Notes: generated by a model from the letters alone, not told the origin. DNA of 64,000 bases from Scatosoma sp045533485 (GCA_045533485.1 JAZSHX010000015.1:35471-99470), one strand, 5' to 3'; shown: positions 1-9,645, numbered from the stretch's first letter. Translations and numbers: made by a program.

Positions 1-1002
1 TAATACGCCGTTTTGTCCAAAAATAAAATCTTGATAAGAAGAATCGTCTTCGTTTACCTGCGGTAAAACGTCAATTCCCCACCAGCTTTCATATTTATGC
101 GGAAACTCTGAAAAGGAATACCAAGAATAATATGGCGATTGCTGAGATTGAAATGCGCCAAGCGACGAATAATGGCCGTATTTATTAAAATATATGCTGT
201 CGTCGCCTGTATGATTGAAAACACCGTCAAGAATAATGCGCATTTCCTTTGATTTAGCGGCATTGACAAGATTTTGAAAATCGATTTCCGTGCCTAATAC
301 AGGATCGATTTTAAGATAATTTGCCGTATCGTAGCGATGATTTGACGCCGCTTCAAAAATGGGATTGAGATAAAGCGTCGTAACGCCAAGATCTTTCAAA
401 TAATCCAGTTTGCTTTGTATGCCTTGTAAATTACCGCCAAAGAAATCGTTGTTTAACACCTTGCCTTTTTCGTTTGGTTTATAGGACGGTATCCCCCCCC
501 AGTCATCTCGACATATGCGCCATTTTATGTCTGGCATAGTTCCTTTTTTGCAAAACCTATCAGGAAAAATTTGGTACATTACCCCACCTTTGAACCACTC
601 AGGAGTTTTATAGCCGTTGGAATATATAGTCAAAAGGAAGCCGTGCGGCGATTGTGTGATTTCGCCTTGTTGCAACGCACCACAGGAAATAAAACCAACG
701 TTTTCAATGTCAAAAGTATAAAAATATAAACCGGTTTTGAAGATTTGCAAAGCAATACTCCACCCAAATGCGGTTTTTTCCATGGTAAAATGCTCCGCAT
801 TTTCTCCGTCGCGGTTCAAATGCAACATAGCATTTTCGTTGGGGGTATAACAATCGTCGATATTCGGTGTATGCGTTTTATCAAAAACAGCGTCGGGTTT
901 AATGCAATATACGTTAAATTGTATCTTTTTTTGTTGTTGCACTGAGCCTACAATGCTTTTGCAGTGCACGTCTAATGGGTTGAAATAAATACGAATGGAC
1001 AT
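1..1002 (-). CDS. GH13 alpha-amylase-family glycosidase, C-terminal part beyond window
   Basis: The frame is open from an ATG at 1002 to the window edge, giving 334 N-terminal residues. An N-terminal beta-rich region (about 1-130) precedes the start of a GH13 barrel: MYQIFPDRF at 142-150, YLNPIFEAASNHRYDT at 211-226, and region I as DGVFNH at 259-264. This layout (N domain, then MYQIFPDRF) is usual for neopullulanase/cyclomaltodextrinase/maltogenic amylase types acting on alpha-1,4-glucans. AAGGA lies about 9 bases before the ATG. It follows glgP after 87 bp holding a hairpin. Inferred role: intracellular maltodextrin/glycogen breakdown beside GlgP, since no signal peptide is present. The catalytic Asp/Glu regions lie outside the window, so the exact subfamily is open. 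Confidence 0.88.
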   Translation of the reverse strand, partial: MSIRIYFNPLDVHCKSIVGSVQQQKKIQFNVYCIKPDAVFDKTHTPNIDDCYTPNENAMLHLNRDGENAEHFTMEKTAFGWSIALQIFKTGLYFYTFDIENVGFISCGALQQGEITQSPHGFLLTIYSNGYKTPEWFKGGVMYQIFPDRFCKKGTMPDIKWRICRDDWGGIPSYKPNEKGKVLNNDFFGGNLQGIQSKLDYLKDLGVTTLYLNPIFEAASNHRYDTANYLKIDPVLGTEIDFQNLVNAAKSKEMRIILDGVFNHTGDDSIYFNKYGHYSSLGAFQSQQSPYYSWYSFSEFPHKYESWWGIDVLPQVNEDDSSYQDFIFGQNGVL

Positions 1003-1024
1003 AAAATAACAGTTCCTTAACCAT

Positions 1025-1058
1025 GAGAAAAGCCGTAAAAATCTTTACAGCTTTTCTC
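1025..1058 (-). terminator. Hairpin after glgP
   Basis: Arms GAGAAAAGC and GCTTTTCTC (1025-1033/1050-1058), extended inside by GTAAA/TTTAC. There is no clean T-run on the - strand, so it may attenuate rather than stop transcription into the GH13 gene. Confidence 0.5.
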
Positions 1059-1089
1059 TTAACATCAGTTTTTATAGAAAATTTTTAGT

Positions 1090-3525
1090 TTAAGATTTGT
1101 GCAACGCTTTCAAATTCCAAATATTCTTCGCATATTCTGCGATGCTACGATCTGCTGCGAAGAACCCTGCCGCGGCGATATTGCGAAGCGCTTTTTGGTT
1201 CCATAAACGCTTATCCGTTGCATACAATTTGGACATTTCCTGTTGCGTGGAAAGATACGATTGAAAATCGGTCATACACATATAGGGATCTGCGATGGGC
1301 GCTCCGGTCAACAAATAATTTGCAATATCCGCAAACGATTCGCCGTTAAAGCCGACAATCAACGCTTCTATAATTTTTCTAAGCGCAGGGTCACTGTTAT
1401 AATATACGCTTGCAGAGTAACCGTTTCTCCAAATTTCCGACACTTCTTCGGCGTTCAAACCAAAGATATAGATATTATCCATACCAACGTGTTGCGACAT
1501 TTCCACGTTTGCGCCGTCCAACGTACCGATAGTCAACGCGCCGTTAATCATAAACTTCATATTGCCCGTGCCGCTTGCTTCCTTACCAGCCAAAGAAATT
1601 TGTTCGGAAATTTCCGATGCGGGCATCAACGATTCAGACATAGTGACGTTGTAATCTTCCATATACACAACGTTGAGTTTTTCCGCGATTTTCGGGTGTT
1701 TGCGGATATCTTCGGATAAATAGCAAATCAATTTAATGATTTTCTTTGCCATATAATACCCTGCCGCTGCTTTTGCAGCAAAAATATACGTTTTCGGTTG
1801 CATAGGCGCATCGGGATTTTCTTTTAAAATAAGATAATCGTGAATGATATGCAATACGTTTAAAAGCTGGCGCTTATATTCGTGCAAGCGCTTTGCTTGT
1901 ACGTCAAAAAGTGTGTTAGGATCAATCAAAGCGCCCTGCTTTTTATACGCAAAATCGGCAAATTGCTTTTTCTTTAATGCTTTAATTTCACCCAAACGTT
2001 TCAAAACGCTTTCATCATTTTCAAATTTTTTGAATTGCGCAAGCTTGGTTGCATCCTTTGCGTACCCAGTGCCGATGCAATCGTCCAGCAAAGCACAAAG
2101 CTCGGGGTTAGATTGATTTAACCAACGACGATGAGCAATACCATTGGTAACGTTGGTGAATTTATCCGGCGTATATTCGTAAAAGTCCTTGAAAATACTA
2201 TCTTTAATGATATCGCTGTGCAATTCCGAAACGCCGTTTACGTGGTGAGAACCATGTACGGACAAGTTTGCCATTTTCACGGTGTTGTAAGACATAATCG
2301 CCATACGCGAAATTTTATTCCAGTCTCCGGGGTATTTTGCCCACAAATCTTCACAAAAACGTCTGTTGATTTCTTTTAAGATTGTATAAATTCTGGGTAA
2401 TCTTCTTGCTATCAAGTCTTCGGGCCAAGTTTCTAACGCTTCCGCTAAAACGGTATGGTTTGTATACGCGCAAACGGACGTTGTGATATTCCACGCTTCG
2501 TCCCAAGACATAGCGTTTTCGTCAATCAGCAAACGCATTAATTCGGGAATAGCCAACGCAGGATGCGTGTCGTTCAAGTGGATTGCCGCCATTTTAGGCA
2601 ACAATTTCAAAGAACCGTATCTGCGCTTATGGTCGGCAAGAATATTTTGCAAAGACGCCGAAACAAGAAAATATTGCTGTTTTAAGCGCAACGATTTACC
2701 TTCCGCATGATTGTCTGCAGGATATAATACCTTGGAGATAAGCTCTGCGTCATTGTCATCTTTCATAACGGACGCATAATCCCCTTGCGAAAACAATTTC
2801 ATATCAAAGTTTTGTATGCTACGCGCTTTCCAAAGGCGTAACACAGAAACGGCCTGCGAATCGTAGCCAGAAACCATCATATCATAAGCTACCGCTTGCA
2901 CTTCCTTGGCGTCGCGATAGATGGATTCCAAACCGTGCTCCGTCCACTTTTCTTCGATATAGCCGTCAAATTTTACGGTGAAAACCTTGTCGCTGCGTTG
3001 CGTCAACCAAACTTCACCGCCGGGAAGCCATACGTCGGGCAATTCCGTTTGCCAACCTTCCACGATTTTTTGTTTGAAAAGACCGTAATCATAACGAATC
3101 GAATACCCCATTGCAGGATAGTCGCCCGTTGCTAATGCGTCCATAAAGCATGCCGCCAAACGTCCTAAACCACCGTTACCAAGCCCTGCATCCGGCTCTA
3201 ATTCATATAAATCGTCTAACGTTACGTCATATTCCTTTAATGCCGCTTTAAACGCGTCGGTAATCCCTAAATTATATACGCTGTTCTTTAAGGACCGCCC
3301 CATCAAAAATTCCATACATAAATAATATACGCGTTTTGCTTTTGCTCCTTTGGTAACGGTATGGAATTTGTGCCGTTTTTCAAGCATAATGTCGCGAATA
3401 CTCATAACGACCGCTTTATAAATTTGGTCCTTCTTCGCTTCGGACGGTGCTACACCGAAATAACGTGAGAGCTTGCCTTGAATTAAATCCTTGGCCTGTT
3501 GCTCGGTGATGTGTTCATTGTTCAT
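1090..3525 (-). CDS. glgP: Glycogen phosphorylase
   Basis: 811 residues, normal length for the GT35 glycogen/maltodextrin phosphorylases. It releases glucose-1-phosphate from alpha-1,4-glucan ends using pyridoxal phosphate. Visible landmarks are the N-terminal GRSLKNSVYNLG region, EPDAGLGNGGLGRLAACFMD near 110, QAKRLHEYKRQLLN, and the PLP-lysine region EASGTGNMKFMINGALTIGT near 650. It is the last synthesis/degradation gene of the leftward glgB-C-D-A-P set, 69 bp after glgA. That spacer contains a weak GCCGTT/AACGGC hairpin (3564-3586), which could lower glgP expression. A ribosome site (AGGAGTTAG) precedes the ATG. Confidence 0.97.
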   Translation of the reverse strand: MNNEHITEQQAKDLIQGKLSRYFGVAPSEAKKDQIYKAVVMSIRDIMLEKRHKFHTVTKGAKAKRVYYLCMEFLMGRSLKNSVYNLGITDAFKAALKEYDVTLDDLYELEPDAGLGNGGLGRLAACFMDALATGDYPAMGYSIRYDYGLFKQKIVEGWQTELPDVWLPGGEVWLTQRSDKVFTVKFDGYIEEKWTEHGLESIYRDAKEVQAVAYDMMVSGYDSQAVSVLRLWKARSIQNFDMKLFSQGDYASVMKDDNDAELISKVLYPADNHAEGKSLRLKQQYFLVSASLQNILADHKRRYGSLKLLPKMAAIHLNDTHPALAIPELMRLLIDENAMSWDEAWNITTSVCAYTNHTVLAEALETWPEDLIARRLPRIYTILKEINRRFCEDLWAKYPGDWNKISRMAIMSYNTVKMANLSVHGSHHVNGVSELHSDIIKDSIFKDFYEYTPDKFTNVTNGIAHRRWLNQSNPELCALLDDCIGTGYAKDATKLAQFKKFENDESVLKRLGEIKALKKKQFADFAYKKQGALIDPNTLFDVQAKRLHEYKRQLLNVLHIIHDYLILKENPDAPMQPKTYIFAAKAAAGYYMAKKIIKLICYLSEDIRKHPKIAEKLNVVYMEDYNVTMSESLMPASEISEQISLAGKEASGTGNMKFMINGALTIGTLDGANVEMSQHVGMDNIYIFGLNAEEVSEIWRNGYSASVYYNSDPALRKIIEALIVGFNGESFADIANYLLTGAPIADPYMCMTDFQSYLSTQQEMSKLYATDKRLWNQKALRNIAAAGFFAADRSIAEYAKNIWNLKALHKS

Positions 3526-3594
3526 ATTCTCTAACTCCTAAAAAAATTTTATCAATAGTATATGCCGTTATATGGATAAGAACGGCAAAAATTA

Positions 3595-5154
3595 TTAAAT
3601 ACGTTCGTATAACGCTTGATATTCTTTTGCGGAACGAGCCCAAGAAAAATCAGTGGTTGCCGCCTTTTTCATTAAGTCTATCCAAGCGTCTTTGTTTCTA
3701 TACGTGCTAAGTGCTTCGTGGATTACGTATAACATATCGTAAGGATTGCAAGATGCAAAGGTAAAACCGTTTCCGCCAGTCCCGTACGGCTGAATGCTGT
3801 CGTATAAGCCGCCCGTTTCTCTTACGATAGGCACGGTAGCGTAACGTGAGCAAATCATTTGTGAAAGTCCGCAAGGTTCGCTTACGGACGGCATCAAGAA
3901 CATATCCGAACCCGAATAAATTTTACGGGACAAATCGCCGTTAAACGCAATGTTAATCGAAGTTTTGCCTTCGTAGCGACGGCCAAGATCTTTGAAATAC
4001 TCTTCATATTCAACATCACCCGTGCCAAGTAAAATAAATTGCACGTCTTCGTGTAAAATATCTTCCGCCACCGCTTTGACAAGCGCTAACCCCTTATGGG
4101 AAACCAAACGCGTAATCATAGCGATAATAGGCACGTCTTTTACGGGCAAGCCGAGCATTTGTTGCAGTTGTGCTTTACAAACAGCTTTGTTTTCAAAATT
4201 TTCCGCAGAATAATTTGCAAACAGCGCGTCGTCCGTGACGGGGTTGTAAGATACAACGTCAATACCGTTAAGAATGCCCGTAAGTTTATGTTCGTTTTTG
4301 CATATGATGTCTTGCAAACCGTGTGCGTATTGCGCCGTTTTAATTTCCTTTGCATAGGTCGGGCTAACAGTGGAAAATTGTTCGCAACATTCAATTGCAC
4401 CTTTCATCAAGTTAAGACAACCGTCAAATTCAAGCAAGGAAAGATGCTCTTCTTCTAAACCAAACAAATCCCCTAAAATATCGCAGGAATATTTCCCTTG
4501 ATATTCTATATTGTGAATTGTAAAGAGCGCCTTGATATTTTGATAATCGGGGTTGGACGCATACAGCGTTTTTAAGTAAATTGCCGCAAGTGCCGCTTGC
4601 CAGTCGTGACAATGCAAAACATCGGGGTAAAACCCGATAAACGGCATCACTTCCAAAGCGCAACGCGAAAAATACGCAAAACGTTCGCCGTCGTCGTAAT
4701 AGCCATAGCAATTAGGACGGTTGAAATAATATTCGTTATCAATGAAATAATAGGTAACGTTATCAGCTTGATAGGTAAATACGCCGCAATATTGATTACG
4801 CCAAGACAAAGGAACGTACGTATTGCCTAAGAAGGAAAGTTTCCTGCGGAGATCCGCTTTCATTTGCGAATATAACGGCAACAAAACACGGATATCCAGC
4901 GTGGGATCATTAGCAAGCGCTTGCGGCAGAGACCCGATTACGTCTGCTAAACCGCCCGTTGCGATGAACGGACGTGCTTCCGATGCGACAAATAAAATTT
5001 TCTTTTTTTCTACCAACACGGGGTCTTGCGTTTTCTTTTTGCAAACGCGCTTGGGCGTTTCCGTCTTCAAGGTTTTTGCAACCGACTTCGCTTTTGTGGT
5101 TGCCGTGCTTTTCGTTGTTTTCGTAGTACGCTTTTTCGTCGTTGTTTCAGGCAT
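3595..5154 (-). CDS. glgA: Glycogen synthase (ADP-glucose) with basic N-terminal tail
   Basis: 519 residues; GT5 glycogen synthases are usually about 475-490. From about residue 53 the sequence is canonical (KILFVASEARPF, TGGLADVIGSLP, HCHDWQAAL, TRLVSHKGL, SVSEPCGLSQ). Residues 1-52 form an extra Lys/Thr/Ala-rich low-complexity tail resembling a histone H1-like tail. The start is firm: AAAGGAG stands 8 bases before the ATG and no later start with a ribosome site precedes KILFVA. The usual KxGGL lysine is replaced (IATGGL), a change I believe also occurs in other Clostridia but could not check. It elongates alpha-1,4-glucan from ADP-glucose made by GlgC/GlgD. Confidence 0.96.
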   Translation of the reverse strand: MPETTTKKRTTKTTKSTATTKAKSVAKTLKTETPKRVCKKKTQDPVLVEKKKILFVASEARPFIATGGLADVIGSLPQALANDPTLDIRVLLPLYSQMKADLRRKLSFLGNTYVPLSWRNQYCGVFTYQADNVTYYFIDNEYYFNRPNCYGYYDDGERFAYFSRCALEVMPFIGFYPDVLHCHDWQAALAAIYLKTLYASNPDYQNIKALFTIHNIEYQGKYSCDILGDLFGLEEEHLSLLEFDGCLNLMKGAIECCEQFSTVSPTYAKEIKTAQYAHGLQDIICKNEHKLTGILNGIDVVSYNPVTDDALFANYSAENFENKAVCKAQLQQMLGLPVKDVPIIAMITRLVSHKGLALVKAVAEDILHEDVQFILLGTGDVEYEEYFKDLGRRYEGKTSINIAFNGDLSRKIYSGSDMFLMPSVSEPCGLSQMICSRYATVPIVRETGGLYDSIQPYGTGGNGFTFASCNPYDMLYVIHEALSTYRNKDAWIDLMKKAATTDFSWARSAKEYQALYERI

Positions 5155-5182
5155 AATACACTCCTTTTGTCTTGTAATGCTA

Positions 5183-6298
5183 TTATAAGCGCGTTCCTTT
5201 GGGGATATAATACGGCAAGGTATGGCTGCCGCTAAGCGTCGTTTTATCGCTTATCACAACGTTTTTATCGGTGATAACGAAATTTAACGAACTCTTTTCG
5301 CCGATTACGTTGTCTTGCATAATGATGGAATTTTTAACAACAGCACCTTTGCTTACCTTAACGCCGCGGAACAAAATACAGTTTTCCACCGTGCCTTCAA
5401 TCATACATCCGTCGGAAATTAACGAATTTTTCACCACTGCATTTTCACCGTATTTGCTAGGCGCACTGTCGCGAACCTTCGTATAAATATCACGGTCGCC
5501 AAACAGTTCGTCGCGCACTTCTTTGTTGAGCAATTCCATATTATGCTTATAGTATGCGGACAAAGAATCGATACCTGCATAATAATTCTTAAACGGATAA
5601 GCATAAATTTTCAAGCTATTGATTTGTTTGAGCAAAATATCACTTTCAAAGCTGTTTAATCCGTGCGTTACGGAATCTTCCACCAAGTTGAGCAAGAATT
5701 TTCGGTTGAATACCATCACGTTGACAAACGCGTTTACAACTTCGCCGCTGGTGATATGCGGAGCAAGCTTCAAATCGGTAATTCGACCGTCTTCCCCTGC
5801 ATCCACCGTGATAAAGTCTTTCGTGCGTTCCATAGGACGTTGGCAGGTAACCATCGTCACATCCGCATTTTTCTTTTCGTGGTATGTAATAATGTCGGCG
5901 ATATCAAATTTTGCGATACCGTCGCAGTCCATAAGCACTATGTACTTTTCGTTGCGTCTGCTTAAAAAGCCGCGCAAGCTGTTGATTGCCGCCAAACGGT
6001 TATTAAAAGCAGCATCGTGACGTTCGGAGAAAGGCGGCAAAAGAATAAGACCGCCGTCTTTTCTTGCCAAATCCCAGTCCTTACCGCTACCGATATGGTC
6101 GATTAAGGAGCGATAATTATCGCTTGTCATAAGCCCTACCGCCGTAATGCCGGAGTTGACCATATTAGAAAGCATAAAGTCAATCACTCTGTATCTTCCG
6201 CCAAAGGGGATAGAAGCCATCGTTCTTCTGCGTACAAGTTCAGGTACGTTTTCTTCGTGTAAATTTGAAAAGATAACACCGATTGCTGAAATAGCCAT
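5183..6298 (-). CDS. glgD: Glucose-1-phosphate adenylyltransferase subunit GlgD
   Basis: 371 residues, normal for GlgD, the second, often regulatory subunit of Bacillota ADP-glucose pyrophosphorylase. It has a nucleotidyltransferase-like domain (FGGRYRVIDFMLSNMVNSGI near 30-50) but lacks the GGxGxRL nucleotide loop seen in GlgC; its N terminus reads AIGVIFSNLHEENVPELVRRR. The C-terminal 100 residues are left-handed beta-helix hexapeptide repeats (NAVVKNSLISDGCMIEG, GAVVKNSIIMQDNVIG). It lies 13 bp after glgC and 28 bp before glgA. Inferred to form a heterotetramer with GlgC. Confidence 0.96.
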   Translation of the reverse strand: MAISAIGVIFSNLHEENVPELVRRRTMASIPFGGRYRVIDFMLSNMVNSGITAVGLMTSDNYRSLIDHIGSGKDWDLARKDGGLILLPPFSERHDAAFNNRLAAINSLRGFLSRRNEKYIVLMDCDGIAKFDIADIITYHEKKNADVTMVTCQRPMERTKDFITVDAGEDGRITDLKLAPHITSGEVVNAFVNVMVFNRKFLLNLVEDSVTHGLNSFESDILLKQINSLKIYAYPFKNYYAGIDSLSAYYKHNMELLNKEVRDELFGDRDIYTKVRDSAPSKYGENAVVKNSLISDGCMIEGTVENCILFRGVKVSKGAVVKNSIIMQDNVIGEKSSLNFVITDKNVVISDKTTLSGSHTLPYYIPKGTRL

Positions 6299-6311
6299 AA
6301 TTTCCTCCTTA

Positions 6312-7505
6312 TTAACCTAAAATATCCGTTTCGTGTTTTTGCCCTTCGGTTACGCAAACGCCGTCAGCAACGGTAAGACCGCGCCCCAGTACGACAATTT
6401 CCGCCGACGGAGATTTTTCGTTGCCGATTTTCGCGTCGTGTCCAACGGTAACGTTTTCGTCGATAATCGAATAGGAAACGTGTGCGCCTGCTTTGATAAC
6501 GCTATTTGCAAGCACGATTGCATCTTTTACCACCGCGCCTTCTTCTATCATTACGTTACTGCCAAGGATAGAATTTTCCACTACGCCGTCAATTTCACAA
6601 CCAAGCGCAACCATAGAGTTTTTAACAACGGCATTTTCACCAAAATGTTCGGGGGGAGCTAAGGGGTTACGGGAATGAATTTTCCACTCTTTATCGCCCA
6701 CGTCAAATTCAGGGGAATCGCCAAGCAAATCCATATTTGCTTCCCACAAAGAAGCTACCGTACCAACGTCCTTCCAGTATCCTTCAAAGGCATAAGAATA
6801 CATCTTTTCGCCTGCGTTTAACATAGCGGGAAGAACGTCTTTACCAAAGTCCTTCGAAGAGTTGGGATTTGCGTCGTCCACTTCCAAATATTTAAAAAGC
6901 TTTTCAGCATTAAATACGTAAATACCCATTGAGGCCAAGGTGCTCTTGGGTACTTTGGGTTTTTCTTCAAATTGATAGATAGAGCCGTCGGGATTTGTAT
7001 TCAAAATACCAAAACGCGAAGCTTCGGAAAGCGGTACGTTGATGGCGGCAATCGTACAATCTGCCCCGGTATCTTTATGTGCTTGAATAAGCGCGGCGTA
7101 GTCCATTTTATAAATATGGTCACCTGACAAAATCAACACGTAGTCAGGGTTATACATTTTCATAAAGTGCATATTTTGATAAATGGCATTTGCCGTGCCT
7201 GCATACCAAGAAGAGTTTGTCTTTGCTTGATACGGTGACAAAATATGTACACCGCCGAAGGATCTGTCCAAATCCCACGGTTGACCGTTGCCGATATATT
7301 CGTTCAAAATCAACGGTTGATATTGCGTAAGTACGCCAACTGTATCGATACCGGAATTGATACAGTTGGACAGCGGAAAGTCAATGATACGGTATTTCGC
7401 ACCAAAGGCTACTGCCGGTTTAGCAATGTTGGTTGTCAACGCATAAAGACGGCTACCTTGTCCGCCTGCCAACAACATAGCAACACACTCTTTCTTTCTT
7501 TGCAT
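6312..7505 (-). CDS. glgC: Glucose-1-phosphate adenylyltransferase catalytic subunit
   Basis: 397 residues. It makes ADP-glucose from ATP and glucose-1-phosphate, the committed step of glycogen synthesis. The N-terminal pyrophosphorylase loop AMLLAGGQGSRLYALT, FGAKYRIIDFPLSNC and ILSGDHIYKMDY are visible, followed by C-terminal hexapeptide repeats. I take the ATG at 7505: AAGGAG is 7 bases upstream, right after the glgB stop. A TTG at 7523 would overlap glgB and has no ribosome site. Co-translation with glgB is likely, since the ribosome site lies directly behind the glgB stop codon. Confidence 0.97.
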   Translation of the reverse strand: MQRKKECVAMLLAGGQGSRLYALTTNIAKPAVAFGAKYRIIDFPLSNCINSGIDTVGVLTQYQPLILNEYIGNGQPWDLDRSFGGVHILSPYQAKTNSSWYAGTANAIYQNMHFMKMYNPDYVLILSGDHIYKMDYAALIQAHKDTGADCTIAAINVPLSEASRFGILNTNPDGSIYQFEEKPKVPKSTLASMGIYVFNAEKLFKYLEVDDANPNSSKDFGKDVLPAMLNAGEKMYSYAFEGYWKDVGTVASLWEANMDLLGDSPEFDVGDKEWKIHSRNPLAPPEHFGENAVVKNSMVALGCEIDGVVENSILGSNVMIEEGAVVKDAIVLANSVIKAGAHVSYSIIDENVTVGHDAKIGNEKSPSAEIVVLGRGLTVADGVCVTEGQKHETDILG

Positions 7506-7519
7506 AATGTTTCTCCTTA

Positions 7520-9412
7520 TCAATCAATTTTTTCTAAATATACGCAAGTCAATTTCGGGATCGTGAACGCGATTGCGTTCTCTTTTCCGTGACTGTAATA
7601 TTTCATAGTTTTATATACGCGCTTTCTCATCGTACCACCGCCACCGTAGCGCTTCAAATCAGAGTTGAATATTACGCGGTACGTTCCTTTGGGTAAGCCC
7701 AGCTTATAATCATCCAGTGCTGAACCTGAAAAATTCAAAAGCACCACTACTGATTTCCCCGATTTATCTTTGCGCTCGTACGCAAGGAAATTGCGATCGT
7801 TATCATCGGCGGCAAGCCAAGAAAAACCGTCCCAAGAGTTTTCAATTTCGTAAAGCGCAGGCGTATTTTTATACAGCATATTCAACTGTTGGACTGCCGT
7901 GGAAAGCTTGCGGTGCATAGGATATTTCTTCAAGAAAAACTCTACGCCTTCTTCATAGTTCCACTCCTTAAACTGCCCAAACTCTGTGCCCATAAAGTTG
8001 AGTTTTTTTCCAGGGTGAGACAGCATATATCCCAAAAAGGCGCGCACGCCTGCAAACTTTTCAAAATAATCTCCCGGCATCTTTTCCAGCAAGGAACATT
8101 TGCCGTGTACCACTTCATCGTGGGAAATGGGCAAAACATAATTTTCGGAAAAGGCGTACATCATAGAAAACGTGAGCTTTGTATGCTCATGGCGGCGGAA
8201 AAGCGGATTTGTCTTAAAATAGGACAAAACGTCGTTCATCCAACCCATATTCCATTTGAAATTAAAGCCGAGACCGCCTACGCTTGTGGGATGCGTAATC
8301 ATCGGCCACGCGGTAGATTCTTCTGCAATCATAAGAGCGTTGGGGAAATAGGAGAAAACGGCTTCGTTTAAGCGTCTTAAAAACGCAACGGCTTCCAAAT
8401 TTTTATTTTCGCCGTAGATGTTGGGTTGCCACTCCCCATCTTTCTTTTCATAATCCAAATACAGCATCGAAGCAACTGCATCTACACGTAAACCGTCCAA
8501 ATGATAATTTTCAAGCAGGAAAACCGCGGAAGAAATCAAGAAGGAAACCACTTCGTTTCTGCCGAAATCAAAACAGCGAGTTCCCCAACCCTTATGCTCC
8601 ATACGGTCCCATTGCGACGCTTCGTATAACGGTTCGCCGTCAAATTCGTACAAACCGAAAGCGTCCTTGGGGAAATGTGCAGGCACCCAGTCAAGGATAA
8701 CGCCTATGCCTACGTTATGGAAGCAATCCACCAAATACATAAAATCTTTCGGTGTGCCAAGGCGCGAAGTTATGGCGAAATAGCCGGTTACCTGATACCC
8801 CCACGAACCGTCGAAGGGATGTTCGGTTAATGGCATAAATTCTACGTGCGTATAGCCCATTTTTACGACGTATTCAACCAAATGCTTGGCAAGCTGCCGA
8901 TACGTCAAATATTCGCCGTTTTTATCTCGTTTCCAAGACAATAAATTGACTTCGTAAATATTGACGGGGGATGAATAGACGTTTTTTTGGTTTCGCTCTT
9001 TCATATACGCGCAGTCCGTCCATTTATAACCGCCTAAAGAATATAACTTTGATGCGTTGGAAGAAGTTGTGGACGGTGTCTCTGCGTGTAAAGCATACGG
9101 GTCCGCTTTGAAAAGACGGCGGCCATCGTAGGTTTCAATGCAATATTTATATGTGTCATATTCCTGTAAATTAGGAATGAAAAGCTCAAAAGATTGTCCG
9201 TCGATTAAACGCTGCATAATATGTGAAGAAACGTTCCAACCGTTAAAGTCCCCTACGATTGAAACGCTTTTAGCATGCGGCGCCCAAACGCGAAAAACGT
9301 AGCCCCGCTTTTTATTGACAGTGATGGCGTGCGCACCGAAAAATTCATGGGCTTTGAAATTTTCGCCTTGATGAAATAAATGTAAAGGTACGTCCGCGTT
9401 TTGAATTGTCAT
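7520..9412 (-). CDS. glgB: 1,4-alpha-glucan branching enzyme
   Basis: 630 residues. It forms alpha-1,6 branches in glycogen. Order: N-terminal CBM48-type domain (VFRVWAPHAKSVSIVGDFNGW, about 35-60), GH13 barrel with DGLRVDAVASMLY (nucleophile Asp), MIAEESTAW (acid/base Glu) and PISHDEVVHGK, then a C-terminal beta domain. The ATG at 9412 is preceded by GGAGG; an ATG at 9427 lies inside the putative operator and has no ribosome site. First gene of the glycogen operon, behind a strong promoter. Confidence 0.96.
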   Translation of the reverse strand: MTIQNADVPLHLFHQGENFKAHEFFGAHAITVNKKRGYVFRVWAPHAKSVSIVGDFNGWNVSSHIMQRLIDGQSFELFIPNLQEYDTYKYCIETYDGRRLFKADPYALHAETPSTTSSNASKLYSLGGYKWTDCAYMKERNQKNVYSSPVNIYEVNLLSWKRDKNGEYLTYRQLAKHLVEYVVKMGYTHVEFMPLTEHPFDGSWGYQVTGYFAITSRLGTPKDFMYLVDCFHNVGIGVILDWVPAHFPKDAFGLYEFDGEPLYEASQWDRMEHKGWGTRCFDFGRNEVVSFLISSAVFLLENYHLDGLRVDAVASMLYLDYEKKDGEWQPNIYGENKNLEAVAFLRRLNEAVFSYFPNALMIAEESTAWPMITHPTSVGGLGFNFKWNMGWMNDVLSYFKTNPLFRRHEHTKLTFSMMYAFSENYVLPISHDEVVHGKCSLLEKMPGDYFEKFAGVRAFLGYMLSHPGKKLNFMGTEFGQFKEWNYEEGVEFFLKKYPMHRKLSTAVQQLNMLYKNTPALYEIENSWDGFSWLAADDNDRNFLAYERKDKSGKSVVVLLNFSGSALDDYKLGLPKGTYRVIFNSDLKRYGGGGTMRKRVYKTMKYYSHGKENAIAFTIPKLTCVYLEKID

Positions 9413-9424
9413 ATATCCTCCGAG

Positions 9425-9447
9425 CATAACTGTATATAATAGTTATG
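9425..9447 (-). promoter_or_regulatory. Candidate operator of the glycogen operon
   Basis: Perfect inverted repeat CATAACT-N9-AGTTATG. It begins 5 bp downstream of the -10 hexamer (9453-9458), so it covers the expected transcription start: a typical repressor position. The regulator is unknown. Confidence 0.5.
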
Positions 9448-9452
9448 TTATT

Positions 9453-9481
9453 ATTATACAATAAAATTTAGAAAATTACAA
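9453..9481 (-). promoter_or_regulatory. Sigma-A promoter of glgB operon
   Basis: -35 TTGTAA (9476-9481), 17-bp spacer, -10 TATAAT (9453-9458). Confidence 0.8.
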
Positions 9482-9557
9482 GTGGATTTTGAAAAAAAAT
9501 TAGATATTTTGACACTTTTTTCATAGGAAAAGCCATATTTGTTAAAAAACACGCCCA

Positions 9558-9619
9558 CTACTACGCCACACGTAATTATTGTGCTATGCAAAGCAATGTA
9601 GTTATGTCACGCATAGTAG
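9558..9619. repeat. Imperfect 62-nt inverted repeat
   Basis: Outer arms CTACTACGC and GCATAGTAG; the pairing continues inward with mismatches and G-U pairs to GCTATGC/GCAAAGC. Could be a small structured RNA, a MITE-like remnant or nothing; no partner copy was seen in the window. Confidence 0.35.
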
Positions 9620-9645
9620 GAGTATTAAATTGCATTTAAACATAA

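Noticed and set aside
7506..7523. Upstream TTG start for glgC
   Set aside because: It overlaps the end of glgB and lacks a ribosome site, whereas the ATG at 7505 has AAGGAG at the right distance.
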